The notes under the pieces were generated by a model. That model worked only from the letters and a program-made list of their open reading frames with translations. It made no database searches and had not been told where the DNA came from. This document shows, piece by piece, positions 1 through 5,973 of a stretch of DNA of 6,760 bases. A program made the translations under genes and the position numbers. The first letter of the stretch is position 1. Every line of letters starts with the position of its first letter. Source of the stretch: Ilumatobacteraceae bacterium (lineage in GTDB: Bacteria; Actinomycetota; Acidimicrobiia; Acidimicrobiales; Ilumatobacteraceae); contig JAENVT010000059.1 in assembly GCA_016650435.1 (NCBI GenBank), positions 1-6,760 on the forward strand, read 5' to 3'.

Positions 1-425
1 ACGACCGCGTCTGTGGGTCCACCGACCATCAACGAATAGCCCCGATCGAGGCCGAACACGCCGCCGCTGGTACCGACGTCGATGTAGTTGATGCCCTTCT
101 CCTGCAGCGGCCCGGCACGTTCGATGTCGTCGCGGTACCACGAGTTGCCGCCGTCGATCAGCGTGTCGCCGGGCGACAGCAGCGGCGCGAATGCCGCGAT
201 GGTGTTGCCGACGTAGGCAGCGGGCACCATCAACCAGATGTGTCGCGGCGCGGAGAGAGCGTCGACCACCTGCTGCGGAGTACCCGCTCCACGTGCGCCC
301 TCGCCCTCGATGGCCTGCACCGCGGCCGGATCGAGATCGTAGGCAACACAGTCGTGGCCGGCGCGCTGCAGCCGCCGAACCATGTTGGCGCCCATGCGCC
401 CGAGACCAACCATTGCGATTTGCAT
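1..425 (-). CDS. gnd: 6-phosphogluconate dehydrogenase, short (YqeC/GndA-like) type, 3'-truncated by window edge
   Basis: Family role: oxidative decarboxylation of 6-phosphogluconate to ribulose 5-phosphate in the cytosolic pentose phosphate pathway. Only the N-terminal 141 residues are inside the window; the C-terminal helical domain and catalytic lysine lie beyond position 1. The ATG at 425-423 opens directly into the Rossmann fold: GLGRMG at residues 7-12, then DGGNS at 91-95, GTSGGVFG at 118-125 and MVGG at 133-136. These are landmarks of the family, and the TSGGV version with few insertions is typical of the short (about 300-residue) bacterial type rather than the 470-residue E. coli Gnd type. 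The end of the second beta strand reads VAYD, with an acidic residue at D30, which usually favours NAD over NADP (inference). No strong ribosome binding site is visible upstream. It is divergent from the MDMPI-family gene. Confidence in family is high; cofactor choice is uncertain. Confidence 0.93.
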   Translation of the reverse strand, partial: MQIAMVGLGRMGANMVRRLQRAGHDCVAYDLDPAAVQAIEGEGARGAGTPQQVVDALSAPRHIWLMVPAAYVGNTIAAFAPLLSPGDTLIDGGNSWYRDDIERAGPLQEKGINYIDVGTSGGVFGLDRGYSLMVGGPTDAV

Positions 426-471
426 GTCCGCAAGGTTGCCACGTTCGCGCGCCGGATACGGTGAGAAACGG
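426..471. promoter_or_regulatory. Short divergent intergenic spacer between gnd and the MDMPI-family gene
   Basis: This is the only divergent gene junction in the window, so promoters for both directions should lie in it or inside the 5' ends of the flanking genes. I looked for paired -35 and -10 boxes on both strands and found none convincing: a TTGCCA at 436-441 has no TANNNT at a suitable distance, and a TATCCG on the minus strand has only a poor -35 partner. On the plus strand GGTGA at 460-464 matches the right half of an AGGAGGTGA ribosome site, 7 bases before the ATG at 472. The promoter assignment itself rests on gene layout only. Confidence 0.35.
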
Positions 472-1119
472 ATGAACCACCTCGACCGCGACCGGGCCGG
501 AGCGACAAGAGCACACAGAGCCGTGGTCGCCACGCTGCAGCATCTGACCGACGAGCAGGTGAAGCAACGATCGCGGCTCCCTGACTGGACGGTCGGTCAT
601 GTGGCGACACACATTGCCCGCAACGCAGAGGGTCACGTGCGCATGTTCGATGCGGCGATTCGCGGCGAGGTGGCCGAGATGTATCCAGGCGGTCGCGACC
701 AGCGCACCGGCGACATCGAGGCCGGGTCAGGGCGTTCGGCCGCCGAGTTGCTTGCCGATGTCACGGCGACCGCTGCACAGCTCGAAGCGACCTGGGCGGC
801 GATGCCCGACGAGGCCTGGGCCGGCCGCGGAATCACGTTCACGGGTGAGTCGACCATGTCGGACCTGCTGTTCATCCGCTGGCGGGAGACAACCGTGCAT
901 CACGCCGATCTCGGTCTCGACTTCGCCTGGTCGGGTTGGGAGCCAGAGTACGTGCGAGCCGAACTCGCCCGACTAACGATGTTGTGGGCCAGTCGCAAGC
1001 CGATGGGTTTGACGGAGTTGCCGCCCGAGGCGATGCGTGTCGGTGATCACCACCGCGTTGCCTGGTTGCTCGGCCGCGCCGAGATCGAGGGTCTCGGCCC
1101 GGCCGGGATCAACGCTTGA
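472..1119 (+). CDS. Maleylpyruvate isomerase-family mycothiol-dependent protein (DinB-like fold)
   Basis: A 215-residue cytosolic protein of the MDMPI/DinB superfamily, whose members are metal-dependent and often use mycothiol as cofactor or acceptor. Characterised members isomerise maleylpyruvate to fumarylpyruvate; the substrate here cannot be told from sequence. The N-terminal helix bundle contains the family block DWTVGHVATHIARNA (residues 38-52) and the second block RWRETTVHHADLGLD (136-150). H47, E139 and H143 match the His-Glu-His zinc ligands of the Corynebacterium enzyme, including the exact Glu+4=His spacing. The C-terminal stretch VAWLLGRAEIEGLGP (196-210) fits the family tail. ATG 472 was chosen because GGTGA lies 7 bases upstream and the family block then falls at the usual distance; the frame stays open upstream to 382, but that would add 30 arginine-rich residues overlapping gnd. 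The stop shares one base with the next start (TGATG), so translation is probably coupled to the copper protein. Confidence 0.85.
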   Translation: MNHLDRDRAGATRAHRAVVATLQHLTDEQVKQRSRLPDWTVGHVATHIARNAEGHVRMFDAAIRGEVAEMYPGGRDQRTGDIEAGSGRSAAELLADVTATAAQLEATWAAMPDEAWAGRGITFTGESTMSDLLFIRWRETTVHHADLGLDFAWSGWEPEYVRAELARLTMLWASRKPMGLTELPPEAMRVGDHHRVAWLLGRAEIEGLGPAGINA

Positions 1120-2714
1120 TGCGACTGAAGCGAGTAGTCGTAGGTGCTGCGGTCGCGCTGGCCGTGTTCGTACCAGCCGCGCAGGCGTCGGCCCATGCCG
1201 GTCTCGAAGCGAGCGTGCCATCGGCGAATGCCGTTTTGGAAACCGGGCCGCCCAACATCGAACTCGACTTCAACGAAGCCGTTGATTTCAAGCTTGCCGA
1301 TGTCGAGTTGTACGACCAAAGCGCGACGTTGATCGCGACCGGGCCGCCTCAGAGCATCACCGACGACACCGTCGTACAAGTATCGGTTCCGACAATCGGC
1401 GACGGTGTGTATGTGGTGGTGTGGCGGGTTCCATCTGCGGATAGCCACGTCGTCGATGGTGTGTTCAGCTTTCAGGTCGGCGTGCAATCGGGGGTCGATG
1501 TCGGCGCGTTGATCGACAAGGTCAGCGGCAATGCTGCGGCCGATTCGACCGTTGGTCGTCTCGACACCGCGGCCAGGCTGTTGGCACTGATCGGTCTGAT
1601 CGTGCTGATCGGCGGTGGCTTGTTGGCCATGCAGTCTGCTGACTCGGCTTCCAACACGATGCTTCTGTGGATGGCGTGGGTCTTCCTGTTGGTTGGCTCA
1701 CTCGGATCGTTCGGCCTGTACGGCGCCAAGGTTGTTGCCGGCACCCCTTCCGACGCGATCAGCCCATCGGTGTGGGGCAAGGTCGTCGGCTCGCACACCG
1801 CGTCGGTATTGCTGGTTCGGACGGTGTTGGTGCTCGTCGTCGGTGTCCTCTTGCTGACCTTCGCTCGGCGGGCCAGCGATCTCTGGCGGGGCGCTGCTCT
1901 GGCACTCGCGATTGCATTGGTGGTCACATATTCGATAGTCGGGCACGCTTACGCCCAGCATCCGGCGCAGTTGTGGGTTGCCGTCGATGCGGTTCACCTC
2001 GCCGCGATATCGCTGTGGATCGGCGGTCTGTTGATGCTCGCGTTCGGCACCACCGCGTGGTTGACCGACCCGGACTCCGAAGGTGTTGTCCGCCGGTTCA
2101 GCATCATCTCGATGATCGCGGTTCCTGTGATAGTCGCCACCGGCGTCGCCCAGACATTGAAGCTGGCAGGCAATCTCGACGACGTCACCAGCACGTCGTG
2201 GGGTCGTACGTTGCTGGTGAAGGTCGCTGTCGTAACAGTCCTGATCGCGATCGGAGGTGTGTCGCAGTGGCTGCTGCGTAATGACGGCCCGTCCGCCCTC
2301 AAGCGGAATGTGTTGGTCGAGGCGTTGATCGGGATCGCAGTGGTTGGCTTGGCGGCTGCCCTGGTCGCATTGCCGCCGCAAAGCGTTGCCGCCTCGAAGG
2401 TCTTCACCAACACGCTGAGCAGCGAGGGAGTGCTCGCCGACGTCACGGTGACACCAGGCCGCGTGGGCCAGAACGAAGTCCACCTGGTGATCACACCACC
2501 GGGCGGCAGTCTCGAGCCGGTGGTCTCGACCAGCGTTCAGGCGACCTTTGCCTCAGGTGCTCCGGTGCCGGCGACCCTCGAATCGATCGGTCCGAACCAT
2601 TACACCGGCACCATCACCCTGTCGACAGCGGGTGATTGGAATCTGCAGATCATCGTCGAACCGACGCCGGGTCAGTCGGTTCTGCTGAGCTCGGCGGTGC
2701 CGATTCCAGGCTGA
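1119..2714 (+). CDS. Copper protein CopC-CopD-YtkA fusion (YcnJ-like)
   Basis: A 531-residue membrane protein likely handling copper at the cell envelope, as uptake or resistance; the family literature supports both, so direction is open. Residues 1-25 are a signal peptide ending in ASA, so the mature chain would begin with H26 (HAGLEASVP). Residues 26-123 form a CopC beta domain; H26 with D108 and H110 in SADSHVVDG match the Cu(II) ligand set of CopC proteins. Residues about 150-420 carry eight predicted membrane spans (about 153-171, 183-203, 226-248, 257-276, 288-309, 325-346, 363-383, 398-417), with H276, H281 and H293 in the CopD signature around VDAVHLAAISLWIGGL. Residues about 428-531 form a YtkA/FixH-like beta domain with GPNHYTG (491-497) and GDWNLQI (505-511). 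ATG 1119 overlaps the upstream TGA; a TTG at 1116 is also in frame. The start has no clear ribosome site, which fits coupling to the upstream gene. Confidence 0.92.
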   Translation: MRLKRVVVGAAVALAVFVPAAQASAHAGLEASVPSANAVLETGPPNIELDFNEAVDFKLADVELYDQSATLIATGPPQSITDDTVVQVSVPTIGDGVYVVVWRVPSADSHVVDGVFSFQVGVQSGVDVGALIDKVSGNAAADSTVGRLDTAARLLALIGLIVLIGGGLLAMQSADSASNTMLLWMAWVFLLVGSLGSFGLYGAKVVAGTPSDAISPSVWGKVVGSHTASVLLVRTVLVLVVGVLLLTFARRASDLWRGAALALAIALVVTYSIVGHAYAQHPAQLWVAVDAVHLAAISLWIGGLLMLAFGTTAWLTDPDSEGVVRRFSIISMIAVPVIVATGVAQTLKLAGNLDDVTSTSWGRTLLVKVAVVTVLIAIGGVSQWLLRNDGPSALKRNVLVEALIGIAVVGLAAALVALPPQSVAASKVFTNTLSSEGVLADVTVTPGRVGQNEVHLVITPPGGSLEPVVSTSVQATFASGAPVPATLESIGPNHYTGTITLSTAGDWNLQIIVEPTPGQSVLLSSAVPIPG

Positions 2715-3356
2715 CTACGCCTCGGTAGCGGTCGCTTCGATGGCGCGGCGGATGTCTGGACGAAAGTCGGGAGGTGTGGTGGCCGAGGTTCGTTGAAGAT
2801 TCGCGGCCACGCGTTTGCCGAGGTTGTTCTGGTCGGCGATCGCCCTGGCCACCATCGATCCGAACGGTCCACCAACCGGAATCCGGCCGGCCGACACGGC
2901 GGCGATCAAGGCGCTCGATACCTGCGCCGCGACCGGTTGTACCTTGGCCCAGTCGACGTGGTCGGCGAGAGCCCGCATCGTGCGGGCGACGTCTGTCGAG
3001 CGTTCGGCAGTCGCCGCCCGAACCTGTCCCCAATCGACGCCGCGCAAGGCCTGGGCAACCTCTTCGGCATCGCGATCGAGCGACTCGTCGTCGTGAGGTC
3101 CGTCGATCGCGGTGTCGACATCGTCCTCGACCGTTGCCGATTTCGGGGACGAGGACCGGAACACCTTCTTCAACGCGTCGAGTTGCTCTTTGGGTGTCGG
3201 CCAAACGGGCTCGGCGGGCGAGTCGTCGCCGTCGCGCCCTGCGGCGTGCTGGGCCTTCAGCGATGCCGCGATCTCCTTGGCCTTCGCGCCCCACTTCACC
3301 GACGTCACGGCACGGATCGCCCGAGTCGCGGGTTTCTTGTCGTCCGCAGCGGCCAT
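2715..3356 (-). CDS. Unrecognised helical protein with internal VDW repeat
   Basis: A 213-residue protein that I do not recognise. The N-terminal half (1-100) is charged and probably flexible, with an acidic stretch at about 77-99. The C-terminal half (100-190) is predicted helical and alanine-rich. Two segments beginning VDWGQV (107) and VDWAKV (134) are 27 residues apart and align over about 17 residues; a looser third match, VKWGAKAKEIA, sits at 20-30. A glycine/proline break, GRIPVGGPFG, at 157-166 is followed by a final helix. There is no signal peptide or membrane span. Lysine and alanine content suggests a cytosolic or nucleoid-type protein, but no function is proposed. It follows the patatin gene by 30 bases. 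The start could also be GTG at 3362, two codons upstream; neither has a strong ribosome site. Its stop codon is directly adjacent to that of the convergent copper gene. Confidence 0.75.
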   Translation of the reverse strand: MAAADDKKPATRAIRAVTSVKWGAKAKEIAASLKAQHAAGRDGDDSPAEPVWPTPKEQLDALKKVFRSSSPKSATVEDDVDTAIDGPHDDESLDRDAEEVAQALRGVDWGQVRAATAERSTDVARTMRALADHVDWAKVQPVAAQVSSALIAAVSAGRIPVGGPFGSMVARAIADQNNLGKRVAANLQRTSATTPPDFRPDIRRAIEATATEA

Positions 3357-3386
3357 CAGCACAGAGTATCGCCCGACGTGTACCGG

Positions 3387-4211
3387 CTACTCGGAGCGCA
3401 ACCACGCCTCGGTGAACTTGCGTGCACCCTCGATCGTTGCCGCAGCGGATCCAACTGCAAAGGTCGTCACCGACGACGGTTGGGTGGGGATCTCGATCAC
3501 GCGCAGACCGTCGGGTGGTCGGGCGACGATGGTTCGACCGTGAGCCTCGACGCCCCACGTCGACGAACGCAACACGACCGCCACCGGATGTTGCGGCACG
3601 GGCGCGGGCGCCAACGGTGGCACTGTGATGACAACCACGCTGGCCATCCCCAACTCGGCGGCGACATCCAGCGGCACGTCGGCAACCACCCCACCATCGA
3701 TCAACGTATGTCCGGCGAGTTGGACCGGAGGGAAGACGCCAGGAAATGCCGAGCTGGCGACAATCGCGAAGACGACATCGCCGGATTCCAGGATGAACGG
3801 ACGCCCGGTCGCCAGATCCGTTGTGATGATCGTCAGCGGGATCGGGGCGTGCTCGATGAGGCGCGCACCGAGGTGTTTGCGAAGAAAGGTGATGCCGTGC
3901 CGGTTGTCGAGGAACGACGCACGCTTGCCTGCCAATGCCAGCGCCATTCGCCCTGGATGCATGCGCAGCAGGTCTCGTCGCTTGACGTTCGCCCAGATGC
4001 GCTCGAGACGGCGAACGCCTTCGGTATCGCTCGACCAGGCAAACAGCGAAGCGTTCATTGCTCCCGCCGATACGCCGATCAAGCGATCGGGTCGCAGCCT
4101 GGCAGCGGTCAACGCATCGAGCACACCGACTTGATACGCCGCCAGCGCGCCACCGCCCGGAAGCACGAAGGCGAGTGGCCGAGGCAGCGACCGCAGCGTG
4201 TCGATCTGCAT
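3387..4211 (-). CDS. Patatin-like phospholipase / lipid acyl hydrolase
   Basis: A 274-residue serine hydrolase of the patatin family, expected to hydrolyse acyl ester bonds of lipids. The Ser-Asp dyad is visible: nucleophile S48 in GVSAG (46-50) and D172 in LIDGG (170-174). The oxyanion-loop block is GGGALAAYQVG (19-29), like the GGGALGAYQ subgroup of bacterial patatins, but with alanine at residue 24 in place of the usual glycine. SSAFPGVFPPV (153-163) before the DGG motif is also typical. No signal peptide or membrane span is seen, and the length is that of cytosolic RssA-like patatins, so the enzyme looks intact and cytoplasmic unless exported by another route. The ATG at 4211 places the glycine loop at residue 19, normal for the family; an ATG at 4218 is out of frame. 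GAGG lies 11 bases upstream of the start. It sits 33 bases after the 311-residue gene on the same strand. The substrate is unknown. Confidence 0.92.
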   Translation of the reverse strand: MQIDTLRSLPRPLAFVLPGGGALAAYQVGVLDALTAARLRPDRLIGVSAGAMNASLFAWSSDTEGVRRLERIWANVKRRDLLRMHPGRMALALAGKRASFLDNRHGITFLRKHLGARLIEHAPIPLTIITTDLATGRPFILESGDVVFAIVASSAFPGVFPPVQLAGHTLIDGGVVADVPLDVAAELGMASVVVITVPPLAPAPVPQHPVAVVLRSSTWGVEAHGRTIVARPPDGLRVIEIPTQPSSVTTFAVGSAAATIEGARKFTEAWLRSE

Positions 4212-4244
4212 GCTGCATTGTGCCTCACTCCCGGCGAGGCCCCT

Positions 4245-5180
4245 TCATCGTTTCCATGTTCCCCACCCGTCAACCATCGGCGACGCAGACGTCGTGAAGG
4301 TCCACATGTCGGGACTCTCGACGCGCGGTCCAGCGGGAATCGGCTGAAGATCTGGCACCTCGTCGGGAAAGAACATGCCCGCGTACGAGCTAGACGCTTG
4401 CCTGGCGAGGACGACGTCCTTCGTCGCATCGTCGTCCTCATCCGGACCGATCTTCGTCGTCACCTCAGCGACGCTTTCATCGCTACGAATGATCAGGTAG
4501 CCCGAGACGGTTGCTTGCGTCGTCAGGTCCACGAACGTCTCGGGACCCTCGTCGGGGAGGTACGCGGTCAGCCGATGCACCGACGAAGTCACCCGCGCAT
4601 CGGCAAGGTAGTAGATCGACAGTGTTTGCGTCTCGCGCCAGCCGATGGGCAGACCATCCGAGAAGAAGTCGACGACCTTCAGAATGTTCGACGTCACATT
4701 TCGGGCGTCGACCAGCACCGGCTTCACCGTCGGTGCAAACGACAGTGAGTCGTACCGAGCCCCGGCATGACCGTGAGCATCGATGGGAGCGGTCATCGGC
4801 ATCATCGCTCCAGACCCGATGTCGGACAGGATTTCGTCGAAGGTGCGAATGGGATGCGGCGCCGGTGGGTCGAGCATCGGCCATGGGTCATCGATGGTCT
4901 CCATTCCTCCGTGCAGCGATGCATACCCTGGCGCCTCGGCGACGTCGGAACCATCGGCATTCTTCTTTCGAACACATGAGATCAGTGCCTTGGAGTTCAC
5001 GACATCCTGTACTCGCGGCAACCACAGCTCGCCAAGGGTTCTCGCAGCGATACGTAGGCCCCCCATCACGGCGGCGGCTTCTGCGTCGTCGCAGCGGATG
5101 AGGCGCAGATCATCGAGGGCAGCCCCGATACCAAGCCGCAGGGCGTCGAGCCGGGCGCGGTCGAACGCCAACGTCGTCAC
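4245..5180 (-). CDS. Unrecognised 311-residue protein coupled to the WXG100-like gene
   Basis: I do not recognise a family. The first about 65 residues look like two amphipathic helices (about 5-28 and 33-63) around an acidic turn CDDAEA at 30-35, a size and shape reminiscent of ESX helical hairpins, although no WxG is present. Residues about 70-150 are proline-, glycine- and histidine-containing and probably loop-rich. Residues about 150-270 are predicted beta-rich (VKPVLVDARNV, TQTLSIYYLADARV, SGYLIIRS), with an acidic loop DEDDD at 247-251. The chain ends in DGWGTWKR. There is no signal peptide or membrane span. Cysteines are at 30 and 69. The GTG start at 5180-5178 shares its first base with the TAG stop of the preceding gene (TAGTG), which strongly suggests coupled translation and a joint role. 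One YxxxD (190-194) lies in a beta region, not after the hairpin where a type VII signal is expected. The gene call is firm; the function is open. Confidence 0.85.
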   Translation of the reverse strand: MTTLAFDRARLDALRLGIGAALDDLRLIRCDDAEAAAVMGGLRIAARTLGELWLPRVQDVVNSKALISCVRKKNADGSDVAEAPGYASLHGGMETIDDPWPMLDPPAPHPIRTFDEILSDIGSGAMMPMTAPIDAHGHAGARYDSLSFAPTVKPVLVDARNVTSNILKVVDFFSDGLPIGWRETQTLSIYYLADARVTSSVHRLTAYLPDEGPETFVDLTTQATVSGYLIIRSDESVAEVTTKIGPDEDDDATKDVVLARQASSSYAGMFFPDEVPDLQPIPAGPRVESPDMWTFTTSASPMVDGWGTWKR

Positions 5181-5458
5181 TAAGAGACCAGCTTGAGGAT
5201 CGTCGGTTGTTGTTCGATCGCGTCGGCCTGACGTTCGAGGCGTCGGGCGGTGTCAGTGAGTGTCTGCTGGTTCGCCTGCAGCTGCCGGCGCACGGCTAGA
5301 AGCGCGTCGTAGCACGACTGAGCCGTCGGGCCGACCCAGGTCTCGGGGCCGGCAAGGTTGTACACCGTGAGGGCCCGGCAAGCGCCGATCTGCGTCGACA
5401 CCGATCGCAGACGACCGGCCGTGGCCCGCAAACTCACGACTTGACTCGTTGTGCTCAT
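5180..5458 (-). CDS. WXG100-like small helical-hairpin protein
   Basis: A 92-residue protein with the outline of ESAT-6/WXG100 proteins, which form helical hairpin dimers and are usually cargo or adaptors of type VII secretion in Gram-positive and actinobacterial cells. Helix 1 covers about 5-32, the turn is NLAGPETWVGPTA (34-46), and helix 2 covers about 46-84. W41-V42-G43 is a WxG motif at the position expected for the family, and the length is close to the usual 100. The C-terminus (QQPTILKLVS) lacks the canonical YxxxD/E secretion signal. Cysteines at 27 and 49 are unusual for WXG100 proteins. The ATG at 5458 is the only sensible start in the frame: upstream codons run through the gap and into the acetyltransferase gene antisense to nothing useful, with no clear ribosome site for any start. 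It lies 50 bases after the GNAT gene and overlaps the next gene by one base. Family assignment rests on motif, size and helix pattern, not on strong overall similarity. Confidence 0.72.
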   Translation of the reverse strand: MSTTSQVVSLRATAGRLRSVSTQIGACRALTVYNLAGPETWVGPTAQSCYDALLAVRRQLQANQQTLTDTARRLERQADAIEQQPTILKLVS

Positions 5459-5508
5459 GCTGCACAGATGCGCGGTCAGGCAACCTGAGCGGAAATCGCC
5501 GACCGCGA

Positions 5509-5973
5509 TCAAGACGAGTCGTGCGAGCGCTCTAACGTCAGTCGGCGGATGATGAAGTGGTGGGGCTTCATCGTCTGTTCGTCGATGAAGCCGTCGCCGT
5601 CGACGACGAAGCCGTGGCGGAGATAGAACCCAAGCGCCGTGTCGCGAGCGCGCGCCCAGACCAGGGGAGCTGTTGCCTTGGCGCGCCGGCAGCCGGCCTC
5701 CAGCAGGATCACACCGGCGCCTTGACCCCGCACATGCGGGGCTGTGGCCATACCTCGAAGCTGCACCGCGGTCTCCTCGTGAAATGGTCGAGGTATCCAT
5801 GTCGAGATCGCGACGAGGTGGTCGTCTGCATCGCGCACCCCGAGATGGAACGTGCCGGGAAGGTCGTCTTCGGCAAATGTCACGATCGCCGACGGTGTGT
5901 CGTTGCGCAACACCTCCAGACGTAGCTCGTGCGTCTCGTCGGCTGCGATCTCGACAACCTTGAAATCAGCCAC
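5509..5973 (-). CDS. GNAT-family N-acetyltransferase
   Basis: A 154-residue GCN5-related acetyltransferase that transfers acetyl from acetyl-CoA to an amine; the acceptor is not predictable. Motif A is clear: strand VQLRGMATAP (70-79), then the acetyl-CoA pyrophosphate loop R82-G-Q-G-A-G87 (RxxGxG) and helix VILLEAGCRRA. Motif B contains ALGFYLRHGF (113-122), the usual segment with tyrosine before the final strand, ending in KPHHFIIRRL. The layout resembles small-molecule or orphan GNATs such as ElaA/YitI. GTG at 5973 was chosen because GAGG lies 6 bases upstream and the chain then begins at the first strand; it overlaps the stop of the oxidoreductase by 8 bases. An in-frame ATG at 5997 would add eight residues and has GGAG 4 bases upstream, so it remains possible. 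No membrane span or extra domain is present. Confidence 0.9.
   Translation of the reverse strand: MADFKVVEIAADETHELRLEVLRNDTPSAIVTFAEDDLPGTFHLGVRDADDHLVAISTWIPRPFHEETAVQLRGMATAPHVRGQGAGVILLEAGCRRAKATAPLVWARARDTALGFYLRHGFVVDGDGFIDEQTMKPHHFIIRRLTLERSHDSS

Noticed and set aside
382..471. 30-residue upstream extension of the MDMPI-family protein
   Set aside because: It would overlap the divergent gnd start, is Arg-rich and unlike the family, and the ATG at 472 has a better ribosome site.
2715..2728. CTAC-N6-GTAG inverted repeat at the convergent gene junction
   Set aside because: Four-base arms inside a coding end, expected by chance.
2650..4218. A 522-codon minus-strand open frame beginning at ATG 4218, with GAGG closer to it than to the patatin start
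   Set aside because: Its translation is Arg- and Ser-rich low-complexity sequence, it runs through the patatin gene in another frame and past the end of the copper gene. The patatin frame has full catalytic motifs.
2793..4748. A 651-codon plus-strand open frame, the longest in the window, antisense to three minus-strand genes
   Set aside because: It starts at TTG, is rich in Arg, His, Asp and Gly without any recognisable domain, and lies opposite genes with clear or coupled coding structure. This is what GC-rich antisense frames look like.
5471..5510. Small hairpins TCAGG-CAA-CCTGA (5476-5488) and ATCGC-N5-GCGAT (5495-5509) between the GNAT and WXG100-like genes
   Set aside because: Five-base stems and no T tract on either strand; too weak to call a terminator or attenuator, though they occupy the only larger gap in the minus-strand run.
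5580..5625. EF-hand-like DGDGFIDE string in the acetyltransferase, encoded by an imperfect short DNA repeat
   Set aside because: It lacks the first and last calcium ligands of the 12-residue loop and sits in the normal loop after the GNAT FYLRHGF segment.
5459..5800. 114-codon upstream extension of the WXG100-like frame through the GNAT gene
   Set aside because: Arg-, Gly- and Pro-rich shadow of the acetyltransferase in another frame; the hairpin protein is complete from the ATG at 5458.
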